Program-made: the position numbers and the translations under genes | From: JBIIUJ01 sp044340025 | Lineage (GTDB): Bacteria; Pseudomonadota; Alphaproteobacteria; Caulobacterales; Aquidulcibacteraceae | Direction of reading: 5' to 3' | Length of the DNA: 43,329 bases | Assembly (NCBI GenBank): GCA_044340025.1 | Contig: JBIIUJ010000007.1 | Span: forward strand, 1 to 43,329 | The notes under the pieces: generated by a model | Databases searched by the model: none | Seen by the model: only the letters and a program-made list of their open reading frames with translations | What the model was told of the DNA's origin: nothing | In this document: in pieces, positions 32,713 through 40,289 of the stretch | Position numbering within the stretch: the stretch's first letter is position 1 | Layout of the letters: the number at the start of each line of letters is the position of its first letter

Positions 32713-33357
32713 ATGGAAACCGTCGCGCTGATCGATTACGGCTCGGGCAATATCCGCTCGGCCGAAAAGGCCCTTTGGGAGGCCGCACGCCGCGCTAACC
32801 GCCGGCGGGAAATCCGCGTGACCGCCGATCCCGATCTCGTGGCGCGCGCAGACCGCATCGTCCTGCCCGGCGTGGGCGCGTTTGCCGACTGCAAGGCCGG
32901 TCTGGAGGCTGTGTCGGGGCTCAAGGAGGCCCTCGTGGCGCGCGTCCAGGGCGATGGCGTCCCGTTTCTCGGTGTGTGCGTCGGCATGCAGCTGATGGCG
33001 CAGGCAGGCGTCGAGTTTGGCCGGCATGAGGGGCTGGGCTGGATCGCCGGGGAAGTGCGCGCTCTGGCCCCGGCCGACCCCGGCCTGAAAATCCCGCACA
33101 TGGGCTGGAACGCCCTTTCCCCCGCCCGGCATCCGATCGCGGTGGCTGCCTGGGGCGCTGGGGCGACGCCCGAGGTCTATTTCGTGCACTCCTACGCCCT
33201 GACAGGCGCCAATCCCGCGCACGTCGTCCAGACTTGCGACTATGGAGGCGCGTTTCCGGCGCTGGTGGCGCAGGACAACATGATGGGGGCGCAGTTCCAC
33301 CCCGAAAAGAGCCAGGCGGCCGGTTTGGCGCTGCTCTCAGCCTGGCTGGCGCAGTAG
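32713..33357 (+). CDS. hisH: Imidazole glycerol phosphate synthase, glutaminase subunit
   Basis: HisH releases ammonia from glutamine for HisF. The 214-residue product begins METVALIDYGSGNIRSAEKA, has VLPGVGAFADC, the nucleophile Cys89 in FLGVCVGMQLMAQ, YFVHSYAL and the catalytic histidine and glutamate in GAQFHPEKSQ. It normally precedes hisA-hisF, but here the next gene points the other way, so the synthase partner is outside the window or elsewhere. The stop TAG forms the left end of a 14-base palindrome shared with the stop of the convergent gene. Confidence 0.96.
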   Translation: METVALIDYGSGNIRSAEKALWEAARRANRRREIRVTADPDLVARADRIVLPGVGAFADCKAGLEAVSGLKEALVARVQGDGVPFLGVCVGMQLMAQAGVEFGRHEGLGWIAGEVRALAPADPGLKIPHMGWNALSPARHPIAVAAWGAGATPEVYFVHSYALTGANPAHVVQTCDYGGAFPALVAQDNMMGAQFHPEKSQAAGLALLSAWLAQ

Positions 33358-33368
33358 GCGCGCGCCTA
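33355..33368. repeat. Palindrome made by two convergent stop codons
   Basis: TAGGCGCGCGCCTA is a perfect 14-base palindrome. Its left end is the hisH stop and its right end is the stop of the minus-strand BY-kinase-like gene. Without a loop or T run it is a poor terminator. Confidence 0.5.
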
Positions 33369-34064
33369 GCCGGGGAGGCCGCCGCCCCAGCCGATGGTGG
33401 AGGGCGCGTTGCTGAGCGCCAGGCCAAGACAACGCCCGCCGCGCGATTCGATGGCGTCGCGCGTGAGGCCGAGGTCGAGGGCGTCGGCCTCTTGCGCGTC
33501 CGCCACCAGCACCACGCCGTCCATGTCGCCCGCGACCGCCAGCCCCGCGCGAGACCGCTCCAGCGCCGGGGCGTCGACCACGATGAGGTCCAGTGCGGCT
33601 TTCGCGGCCGCCCAGTAGGCGGGCTGCGGTCCAACCTGAAGGCGCGCTTGGGCGGGCAAGTCTGCCGCCTGAAAACGGCTGACAAACAGCCGGCTCTGTC
33701 CGAGACGATGCGCGGTGAGACGGTCGCCCGCTCCCTGGGGGGCATCGCCATCCTGAGCCGGCGCCACCCGCCAGAAGGGAATTGCGCCAAAGCCCGCATC
33801 CCCCGCGGCGCCGGGCGTCAAGCTCGACCGCGGCTCGTCATAATGCGCAAACTGGCCATTGCCCTCGAAATCGAGATCGACCAGCCACACGCCCCGGGGC
33901 GCACCCTTGGCGGCGGCCTCGGCGAAGGCGCGGGCGATGCGCGAACAGCCCTGGCTGCTTCGGGCGCTGGCGAAGAGGATCGCCCGCCCGCCGGATGGCG
34001 CCGGGGTGCGCATGACGGCGCGCCAGATTCCCGCAAGCGATCGGGGCGGCGGAGGGCGGGCCAT
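33366..34064 (-). CDS. BY-kinase/CpsD-like protein with degenerate nucleotide site
   Basis: The 232-residue product looks like the cytoplasmic kinase half of a polysaccharide co-polymerase. It has ILFASARSSQGCSRIARAFA where the Walker A P-G-E-G-K-S-T should be; the lysine is replaced by cysteine. Walker A' (GVWLVDLDFEGN) and Walker B (LDLIVVDAPAL) remain recognisable. There is no C-terminal tyrosine cluster (the tail is STIGWGGGLPG). Kinase activity is therefore doubtful. ATG 34064 is chosen because GGGAAGG follows the stop of the Wzz-like gene, six bases upstream. It probably partners with that gene. Confidence 0.65.
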   Translation of the reverse strand: MARPPPPRSLAGIWRAVMRTPAPSGGRAILFASARSSQGCSRIARAFAEAAAKGAPRGVWLVDLDFEGNGQFAHYDEPRSSLTPGAAGDAGFGAIPFWRVAPAQDGDAPQGAGDRLTAHRLGQSRLFVSRFQAADLPAQARLQVGPQPAYWAAAKAALDLIVVDAPALERSRAGLAVAGDMDGVVLVADAQEADALDLGLTRDAIESRGGRCLGLALSNAPSTIGWGGGLPG

Positions 34065-34077
34065 GCGCGTCCTTCCC

Positions 34078-35430
34078 TTACCGGACCGCCGCCAGAACCG
34101 GCAGTCCGACGGCGCGTTCGGCGGCCGCTGCGGTGGAGAAGCCGCGCCGGCCTGCCGCCCGCGCCAAACCAAGCGCTGCCGCAAGCAGGGCGCTCAAGCC
34201 CCCCAGGCCCCAGACATGCGCCGCAGGCAGGCTCAGGGCGCTGCCTTGCGGGCTTGCGCTCTCGATCGGGACGATGGCGTCAGCCTTGGATTGCTGTGTT
34301 TCGATCCGGCCGGCGATGGCGCGGGCGGCGGCGTCCAGCGTCGCGCGCTGGCGCATCAGCGCTTCGTGCATGGCGCGCAGGGACTGAAGCTGCACCAGTC
34401 CGCGCTGGTTTTCGGCAAGGCTTGTGCGGATTGCTGCCAGGCGCGCCTCCTGCGCCTTGGCTTGAGCCGCCGCTCGCGCCCGCTCCAGCATCAGATCCTG
34501 CCAGGCGGGGTTTGGCCCGGCGCGGTTAAGGGCGCTGGCCGCCGCCTCGGGCTGGGTCAGCAGCGCGCGCGCGCGCGCCAGCCGTTCGTCTGCGGCGCGC
34601 ACGGTCTGGCTTTCGGGCGTATATCGCGCCAGCAGCGCATCGCGTTCCAGCTCCAGATCGCGCAGGCGGCGCTGGGCGTCGGGTTCTGTGAACAGCGTGA
34701 TCTCTCGCGGCGTCTGGGCGATTGCGGCGTCCAGCGCGGTCAGGCGCGCTCGCGCTGCGCCCAGCTCGGCCTGCGCCTCCGCCAGAGCCTGGCCTTGAGC
34801 GTCGCGCAGCGCGAGGAGACTGGCGCGCTCGCCATCGAAATCGCCCAGACGGTTTGTCGCGAGAAAGCGTTCGATTTCGGCTTCCGTCTGGCGCAGGCGC
34901 GCGTCGAGATCCTTCGCGTGCGCTTCAAGGGCTCTGGTTTCGACATCGAGGATCGCGTCGCGCCGATAGGCAAGATAGGCGCTGACGGCGGCGTTAAGAG
35001 CGCGCGCTGCAAATGCGGGATCGTCATGGCGAAAAGCGGCCTCGATCACTCCGGCGTCCGGCTCGGTGCGCGCAGAAAGAGCCTGTCGGAACTGAGCCTG
35101 CTGTCCTGCCTTCATGCCGATCTCGGCCATCGCCTCGGTGGCGACGATCTGGCTGGTCAGGATCGCGATCTCGGCACGCACCGGATCGTGCCGGGTGAGC
35201 GCAAGCAGGGCAGGGCCAGGTCCCGCATCGGAAACCACGCCCGCGCTCGCCTCGGCCTGCACCAGAAGCCGAGCGCGCGCCTCGTAGCTGGGGCGCAGGA
35301 CGAGCAGGACGGCCACGCCCGCGAGCCAGAAAAACGCCAGCGCCGCCGCCATCACCGGCGCCTCCCGCCAGAGCAGGGCTGCCCATTCCATGCCGCCCCT
35401 TGGGCCAGAGCTGGCGGTGCGGGTGGTCAT
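34078..35430 (-). CDS. Wzz/GumC-type polysaccharide chain-length protein
   Basis: This inner-membrane protein controls export or chain length of a surface polysaccharide. The 450-residue product has an N-terminal membrane helix (APVMAAALAFFWLAGVAVLLVL), a periplasmic domain starting LRPSYEARARLLVQ, long coiled coils from about residue 160 to 370 (LEAHAKDLDARLRQTEAEIE and similar), and a second helix near residue 405-425. It lacks a fused kinase; the gene just downstream encodes the kinase-like partner. It is divergent from the Wza-type gene, which completes the export path. Confidence 0.85.
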   Translation of the reverse strand: MTTRTASSGPRGGMEWAALLWREAPVMAAALAFFWLAGVAVLLVLRPSYEARARLLVQAEASAGVVSDAGPGPALLALTRHDPVRAEIAILTSQIVATEAMAEIGMKAGQQAQFRQALSARTEPDAGVIEAAFRHDDPAFAARALNAAVSAYLAYRRDAILDVETRALEAHAKDLDARLRQTEAEIERFLATNRLGDFDGERASLLALRDAQGQALAEAQAELGAARARLTALDAAIAQTPREITLFTEPDAQRRLRDLELERDALLARYTPESQTVRAADERLARARALLTQPEAAASALNRAGPNPAWQDLMLERARAAAQAKAQEARLAAIRTSLAENQRGLVQLQSLRAMHEALMRQRATLDAAARAIAGRIETQQSKADAIVPIESASPQGSALSLPAAHVWGLGGLSALLAAALGLARAAGRRGFSTAAAAERAVGLPVLAAVR

Positions 35431-35488
35431 GAGTGGCGACAGGCTCCCCGCATCATGCGGCTGCGCGCCCGATCTGGCCCAAAGGGCG

Positions 35489-35503
35489 TTAACAGTCCTT
35501 TAT
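35489..35503. promoter_or_regulatory. CtrA-like box in the polysaccharide divergent promoter
   Basis: TTAA (35489-35492), seven bases, then TTAT (35500-35503) matches TTAA-N7-TTAA in seven of eight positions, in the 121-base gap between the Wzz-like and Wza-like genes. It lies 49 bases before one start and 59 before the other. The gap is AT-richer than its surroundings. Confidence 0.3.
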
Positions 35504-35551
35504 TGATGAATGAACAGTTTCACACAGCGCCTCAAAGCGCAGGAGATACGC

Positions 35552-36313
35552 ATGGCACCGCGCGCGCTGAAGGCGTTCTGCATGACCGCAGTCGTGGGGA
35601 TTGCGGCCGCCTGCCAGACCGCCGCGCCCGATCGTCGCCCACGCGCCGAAGTGCGCGCGCCCGCGCCCGGATCGCCTGCGGCGCTGCAATCCGCCCCGTT
35701 TCCGGCCTGGACGGAGGCCGACCTTGGCCATCGGCTGTATCCCGGCGACGAGCTGGAGCTTTCGGTGCTGACGGCGCCGGAATTCAACCGGCTGCTGCGG
35801 GTCGCGCCGGATGGGCGGATCTACCCGCCGGTCGGCGGCGCCATCATGGCGGGCGATCGCACGATCGCGGAAGTGGAAGCCGCCATCGAGGCCCAGCTCG
35901 CCGCCGAGCTGCGCCACCCGGAAGCGGTGCTGGCGCCGCGCGCGTTCGCCTCGCAGCGGATTTTCGTCGGCGGCGAGGTGGAGGAAAGCGGCGTCTATGA
36001 GCTGAAGGGCGAAATGGATCCGCTTCAGGCGATCATGATGGCGCGCGGCTTTCGCACCAGCGGCCGGCAGGATCAGGTGGTGATCCTGCGCCGCGGGGCA
36101 GCGGGCCGGGCCTACATGACGGTCGTGGACCTGCGCCAGGCGGCCCGCGACCCGGCAGCCTTTGCGGCGTTGCCGCGCCTGCGCCGGTTCGACATCGTGT
36201 TTGTGCCGCGCACCCGCATTTCCGAGATCGAGCTTTTCACCACGCAATACATTCGCGAAGCGCTGCCGATCTCGCTCGGCTTCAACTATACTTTCGAGCC
36301 GAACCTGCGCTGA
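35552..36313 (+). CDS. Polysaccharide export outer membrane lipoprotein, Wza type
   Basis: The 253-residue product forms the outer-membrane or periplasmic exit for a polysaccharide. It has a lipoprotein signal with cysteine in GIAAACQTA (about residue 21), then the poly-export domain LYPGDELELSVLTAPEFNR, APDGRIYPPVGGAIMAGDRT, a SLBB-like part FVGGEVEESGVYELKGEMDP and a C-terminal helix region. The frame is open upstream, but ATG 35552 has AGGAGA (35541-35546) and gives a proper lipoprotein signal. It is divergent from the Wzz-like gene. Confidence 0.88.
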   Translation: MAPRALKAFCMTAVVGIAAACQTAAPDRRPRAEVRAPAPGSPAALQSAPFPAWTEADLGHRLYPGDELELSVLTAPEFNRLLRVAPDGRIYPPVGGAIMAGDRTIAEVEAAIEAQLAAELRHPEAVLAPRAFASQRIFVGGEVEESGVYELKGEMDPLQAIMMARGFRTSGRQDQVVILRRGAAGRAYMTVVDLRQAARDPAAFAALPRLRRFDIVFVPRTRISEIELFTTQYIREALPISLGFNYTFEPNLR

Positions 36314-36323
36314 GCCGGCAGGC

Positions 36324-36590
36324 TCAGTGCGCGCGGCTCAGCCATTCGCGCGCGGCGCGCTGGGCGGCGGCGATCTCGCTGGCGCTCATGATATCGGACA
36401 GTTCGCGGCGGCGCGACTTGGCTTCCTCGCTCCCGCGCAAGGCGGCGAGGTTGAACCATTTGTGCGCGCTGATGAAATCGACCGGCGCGCCCTGACCGGT
36501 GGCGAAGCTCAAGCCCATCTGGAAGAGATCATCGTGCGATGCTTCCGGCTTCAAATCCGCCAGCGTGAGCGCAACATCTGCGTAAGCCAT
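36324..36590 (-). CDS. Short Sel1-repeat protein
   Basis: The 88-residue product has one Sel1 unit, DDLFQMGLSFATGQGAPVDF followed by ISAHKWFNLAALRGSEEAK, then a helix ISAx-like stretch (MSASEIAAAQRAAREWL). Sel1 repeats are TPR-like scaffolds. It has no signal peptide and is much shorter than usual multi-repeat proteins, so it may be an adaptor. The start ATG 36590 has GGGGA upstream. It converges with the Wza-type gene ten bases away. Confidence 0.75.
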   Translation of the reverse strand: MAYADVALTLADLKPEASHDDLFQMGLSFATGQGAPVDFISAHKWFNLAALRGSEEAKSRRRELSDIMSASEIAAAQRAAREWLSRAH

Positions 36591-36643
36591 TTCTTGTCCC
36601 CTTTTCGCCCCGTTCGTTCTGAGAGGCGCATATACCCGCTTGC

Positions 36644-36668
36644 CAAGGTTGATCTGTCGTCAACCTTG
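36644..36668. promoter_or_regulatory. Perfect inverted repeat upstream of the Sel1 gene
   Basis: CAAGGTTGA (36644-36652) and TCAACCTTG (36660-36668) are perfect 9-base arms around seven bases (TCTGTCG). TTGATC occurs three times nearby, once at the left arm, once at the right arm and once more at 36692. The site is 54 bases before the Sel1 start and over 160 before the gene at 36832. It looks like an operator. The rest of 36591-36831 is AT-rich and holds no gene. Confidence 0.5.
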
Positions 36669-36831
36669 ATCAGGACTTCACCAAGTCAGGATTGATCAGA
36701 GGTTAAGCGGCGCATGCCGATTTCGCCGGAAGTATTTTTTGTGTTTATGCCTCGTTATCATGAGAAAACGTGGTGATGAGCGCTTAACCAACTGGCTTGA
36801 CGCCAGACGCGCGGTTGCCCACGTTAGGCGC

Positions 36832-37152
36832 ATGCCGTTCCTGGACCCCGAAGACGCCCGCGCCCTTCAGACGGAAAACATGGAAGTGGATCTCGAGATC
36901 GATCTCACCGCCATGGCCCGGGAAGCCGCGATGGAAAAGCTCGCCTACGAGCTTGCCGAAGGCCGCCGGGAGGGGCGCGAGCGGGTGCTGGTGCGCTTCA
37001 CGCCCGCCTCCCCCACCAGCGGTGAGACGCTGTTTCTGCCTGTCGGCCGCTATCTCCGCGACGAAGTCCGAACCGGGCGGGCCGTGCGCGCAATGCCGGC
37101 GATGGACGGCTCAGGCTGGGTTGTGCGGCTGCATGCGCGCGCAGAGCGCTAG
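36832..37152 (+). CDS. Conserved hypothetical protein
   Basis: I do not recognise this family. The product (106 residues from ATG 36832) has an acidic start (PFLDPEDARALQTENMEVDL), a helix with many Glu and Arg (REAAMEKLAYELAEGRREGR), and a short beta part (RVLVRFTPASPTSGETLFLP). No membrane segment is seen. A frame is open from 36739, with ATG at 36760 as a longer choice; neither has a strong ribosome binding site. Its 3' end overlaps the Sua5/TsaC gene by 20 bases, so the two are likely cotranscribed. Confidence 0.55.
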   Translation: MPFLDPEDARALQTENMEVDLEIDLTAMAREAAMEKLAYELAEGRREGRERVLVRFTPASPTSGETLFLPVGRYLRDEVRTGRAVRAMPAMDGSGWVVRLHARAER

Positions 37153-38089
37153 TCCGCCGATCATCGAGCCGACCCCGGACGCGCTGGATCGGGCGGCTGC
37201 GATCCTGCGGGCGGGTGGTCTTGTGGGTCTGCCGACAGAAACAGTCTACGGCCTGGCCGCAGACGCCGCCAACCCCGCCGCCATCGTTGCACTGTTTGGC
37301 GCCAAGGGCCGCCCGCGTTTCAACCCGCTGATCGCGCATGTGCTCGATGCGGAAGCCGCGCAGCGCCATGCGGTGTTTGGATCGCTCGCCCGACGCCTTG
37401 CCTCGGCGTTCTGGCCAGGCCCGCTGACGATCGTGGCGCCGAAGCGGGCCGAGAGCCCGATCCATGATCTGGTGACCGCGGGCCTTGCGACCGTAGCCCT
37501 CCGTGCGCCCGCCCATCCCGTTGCGCGCGCCATGCTCGCCGCCTTTGGCGGGCCGATCGCGGCGCCGTCGGCCAATCGCTCGGGCCATGTCAGCCCCACG
37601 ACAGCCGGGCATGTGGCGGAGGAATTCGGCGGCGAGGTCGCGCTGGTGCTCGATGGCGGCCCGTGCGCGGTGGGTCTGGAATCGACGGTGGTGGCGGTGA
37701 CGGGCGATCAGGCGAGCCTTCTGCGCCTCGGCGGCCTCCCGCGCGCGGCGATCGAGGCCGTGGCCGGGCCGCTCGCGGCGTCGCAGCGGCAGGCCGCGGC
37801 GCCTGCTTCGCCTGGCATGCTCCTGAAGCATTACGCACCAGCAACGCCAGTGCGCCTGAACGCGCTGACGCCCGAGCCGGGCGAAACCATGATCGGGTTT
37901 GGGGCCGTGGGCGGCGCCCGCACGCTTTCAGCGGCCGGCGATCTGGCGGAAGCCGCCGTCAATCTGTTCGCCATGCTGCGCGCCGCCGACCTTGAAGGCG
38001 CGACGGCCATAGCGGTGGCGCCGGTTCCAGACCATGGCCTCGGCGAAGCCATCAACGACCGCCTCGCGCGCGCCGCCGCTGGGCGGTGA
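37133..38089 (+). CDS. L-threonylcarbamoyladenylate synthase (Sua5 type)
   Basis: This enzyme makes threonylcarbamoyl-AMP from threonine, bicarbonate and ATP for the t6A37 modification of tRNA. The 318-residue product has the YrdC domain (GGLVGLPTETVYGLAADA, KGRPRFNPLI, FWPGPLTIV, APSANRSGHVSPTTAGHV, GLESTVVAV) and an extra C-terminal Sua5 domain beginning SPGMLLKHYAP, so it is Sua5, not the short TsaC. The start ATG 37133 lies inside the end of the upstream gene; the open frame before it is a shadow. Confidence 0.92.
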   Translation: MRAQSASPPIIEPTPDALDRAAAILRAGGLVGLPTETVYGLAADAANPAAIVALFGAKGRPRFNPLIAHVLDAEAAQRHAVFGSLARRLASAFWPGPLTIVAPKRAESPIHDLVTAGLATVALRAPAHPVARAMLAAFGGPIAAPSANRSGHVSPTTAGHVAEEFGGEVALVLDGGPCAVGLESTVVAVTGDQASLLRLGGLPRAAIEAVAGPLAASQRQAAAPASPGMLLKHYAPATPVRLNALTPEPGETMIGFGAVGGARTLSAAGDLAEAAVNLFAMLRAADLEGATAIAVAPVPDHGLGEAINDRLARAAAGR

Positions 38090-38131
38090 GGCGGCTGGCA
38101 CTCGCCCGCTGCGAGGCCTAAATGGAGACCG

Positions 38132-39526
38132 ATGGCACTGTCGGCCCCTCTGTTCGCCGCGCTTTGTGAGGCGCTGGGCCCTGCCGGTTGGACGACCGAT
38201 CCGGATGTGATCGCTCCGCATCTGACGGAGTGGCGCGATCGCTGGCGTGGCCAGACCCCGTTTCTGGCCCGTCCGGCCAGCACGCAGGAGGTCGCCGCCG
38301 TGGTGCGGCTCTGCGCGGCCCATGGTGTGGCGATCACGCCCCAGGGCGGCAACACGGGCCTCGTCGGGGCCCAGATCCCGCAGGGCGAGGTGCTTCTCAG
38401 CCTGAAGCGCATGGCCGCAATCCGCGCGGTCTCGCCCGACGATGACGCGCTGACTGCAGAAGCCGGCGTGACGCTCGCCGCCGTTCAGGCCGCCGCAGAG
38501 GCGGCAGGCAAACGGTTTGCCCTGAGCCTGGCGAGCGAAGGCACAGCCACGATCGGCGGCCTGGTCTCCACCAACGCCGGCGGGGTTCATGTGCGGCGGC
38601 ACGGCATGATGCGCGCCCTGGTTCTCGGGCTGGAGGCGGTTTTGCCGGATGGCTCGGTGCTGGACCAGCTCTCCACCCTGCGCAAGGACAACACGGGTTA
38701 TGACCTCAAGCAGCTCCTGATCGGCGCGGAGGGAACGCTGGGCGTGGTGACAGCCGCGACCCTGAAGCTTTCCCCAAGGCCGGCCGAGACCGCGACTGTC
38801 CTGTGCACGCTGACGCGGATCGAGGACGCCATCGCCCTGCTGCATCGGCTGGAGACCGAGACCGGGGCCCTGGCGGTGTTCGAGGTGATCAACGCCCAGG
38901 GGATGGCCAATGTGTTGGCCCATCGCCCGGCGGCGCGCAGCCCGTTTAGCGCCATCGCGCCCTGGACAGCCCTTCTGGAGTTCGAAGGCCGAGCGGGGCT
39001 TGGCGCTGCGGTGGAAGAGGCGCTTGCCTCAGCGGCCGGAGCCGGCCTGCTTTCGGAAGCGGCGATCGCCCGGTCGCAGGCGCAGGCTGCGGCGTTCTGG
39101 CATTTGCGGGAGGAGCAATCGGGCGCGCAAAAGCCGCTGGGCGCCTCTGCAAAGCACGACATCGCTGTGCCGGTCTCGGCCATTCCGGCCTTCCTGAAGC
39201 AGGCGGAGGCGGCCGCCCACGCCATCGTGCCTAACGCGCGCATAACCGCTTTTGGTCACGTTTCGGATGGGAACATCCACTACGATGTGGCCGCGCCTGA
39301 GGGTTTTGCGCCAGGCGTGTTCGCGGAGCGCATCGAGGCGATCCAACAGGGAGTGCATGACGTGGCGGTCGGTCTGGGCGGCTCGATCTCTGCTGAGCAT
39401 GGCGTGGGCGTGGCCCGCCGCGCGGAGTTTCTCCGCCGCGAGCCTCCGCCCGCGCTGGCGGCCATGCGCGCGATCAAGCATGCGCTCGATCCCCAGGCGC
39501 TGATGAACCCGCGGGTGCTGCTGTGA
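38132..39526 (+). CDS. FAD-binding oxidase, D-2-hydroxyacid dehydrogenase (GlcD/D2HGDH) type
   Basis: The 464-residue product is a flavoprotein of the VAO fold that oxidises a 2-hydroxy acid. It has the FAD segment ITPQGGNTGLVGAQIP, GTATIGGLVSTNAGGVHVR, RKDNTGYDLKQLLIGAEGTLG and the C-terminal metal-binding GHVSDGNIHYDV and SAEHGVGVARR. These parts fit D-2-hydroxyglutarate or D-lactate dehydrogenases; the substrate cannot be read from sequence. The stop overlaps the next gene as GTGA. Confidence 0.88.
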   Translation: MALSAPLFAALCEALGPAGWTTDPDVIAPHLTEWRDRWRGQTPFLARPASTQEVAAVVRLCAAHGVAITPQGGNTGLVGAQIPQGEVLLSLKRMAAIRAVSPDDDALTAEAGVTLAAVQAAAEAAGKRFALSLASEGTATIGGLVSTNAGGVHVRRHGMMRALVLGLEAVLPDGSVLDQLSTLRKDNTGYDLKQLLIGAEGTLGVVTAATLKLSPRPAETATVLCTLTRIEDAIALLHRLETETGALAVFEVINAQGMANVLAHRPAARSPFSAIAPWTALLEFEGRAGLGAAVEEALASAAGAGLLSEAAIARSQAQAAAFWHLREEQSGAQKPLGASAKHDIAVPVSAIPAFLKQAEAAAHAIVPNARITAFGHVSDGNIHYDVAAPEGFAPGVFAERIEAIQQGVHDVAVGLGGSISAEHGVGVARRAEFLRREPPPALAAMRAIKHALDPQALMNPRVLL

Positions 39527-39876
39527 GCGAAGACTGGGACGGCTTCGCCCACGACTGGATCGCGGCGTGGAATGCGCGCGATCCCGATCGCATCCTGCCG
39601 CATTATGCCGAAGCGCTGGAATTCGAGAGCCCGATGGTGCGCAAGCTCGGACACTCGGCCGACGGCCGGCTGACAGGCATGGCGCCTTTCGCGGCCTATG
39701 TCGCCGAGGCCCTGATGCGCGCGCCGGACCTCTCGTTTGACCTGATCGCAGCCACGCGCGGCATGAATGGCGGCTGCGTCATCTATCGCGGCGTGGGCGG
39801 GCGGCTGGTCGCCGAGCATATGCGGCGCGACCCGCTGGGCAAGATAACCGCCGCACAGGTCTTTTATGGCCGATGA
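39523..39876 (+). CDS. NTF2-like (SnoaL-type) small protein
   Basis: The 117-residue product has the NTF2-like pattern: an N-terminal helix WDGFAHDWIAAWNARDPDRI, LPHYAEALEFESPMV, then the hairpin GGCVIYRGVGGRLVAEHMR and a last strand KITAAQVFYGR. Such proteins may be enzymes or carriers; nothing fixes the role here. The GTG start overlaps the oxidase gene stop (GTGA) and its end overlaps the next gene by 11 bases, so it is coupled to both. Confidence 0.75.
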   Translation: MSEDWDGFAHDWIAAWNARDPDRILPHYAEALEFESPMVRKLGHSADGRLTGMAPFAAYVAEALMRAPDLSFDLIAATRGMNGGCVIYRGVGGRLVAEHMRRDPLGKITAAQVFYGR

Positions 39877-40258
39877 GGCGATCAGCGACTGGGAGGGGCT
39901 GAAAGCCCTGGCCCTCGGTCTTGGTCTTCCCCATGTCGCTGAGGCCGTTTCCTGGGGTCAGCCCTCGCTCAAGGCGCATGGCAAGCTCTGGTGCTGGTGG
40001 AGCCCGCATGAAGACGCGGCTGTCTTCAAGATGGATCGGGTCGAGCGGGAGTTTCTGATCTCGGCCGATCCCGAGACGTTCTTTCTCACGCCGCATTATG
40101 CGCCCCACGGGCTGGTGCTCGTGCGCCCGGGCCGGCTCGATCCGGAGTGGGCGCGCGCACGGCTGAACCAGACCTGGCGCGCGATGGCCCCCAAGCGGGT
40201 GCTGGCGGCCCATGACCGCGCCTTGTCAAACCACGGTGATCCAGCCGGCGACGGCTAG
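39866..40258 (+). CDS. MmcQ/YjbR family protein
   Basis: The 130-residue product belongs to the MmcQ/YjbR family of small proteins with a double-wing DNA-binding-like fold and no known function. The marks are LGLPHVAEAVSWGQPSLKAH at the start, KLWCWWSPHEDAAVFKM, and RLDPEWARARLNQTWRAMAPKR near the end. It starts inside the end of the NTF2-like gene. Confidence 0.8.
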   Translation: MADEAISDWEGLKALALGLGLPHVAEAVSWGQPSLKAHGKLWCWWSPHEDAAVFKMDRVEREFLISADPETFFLTPHYAPHGLVLVRPGRLDPEWARARLNQTWRAMAPKRVLAAHDRALSNHGDPAGDG

Positions 40259-40289
40259 GATTGGGCGCGCCGCTCGCTAGAGTGGGTCC

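Noticed and set aside
36708..36740. Terminator before 36740, from CGGCG/CGCCG arms and a run of six T
   Set aside because: Only a five-base stem with an 11-base loop and six bases to the T run, and no plus-strand gene ends just before it.
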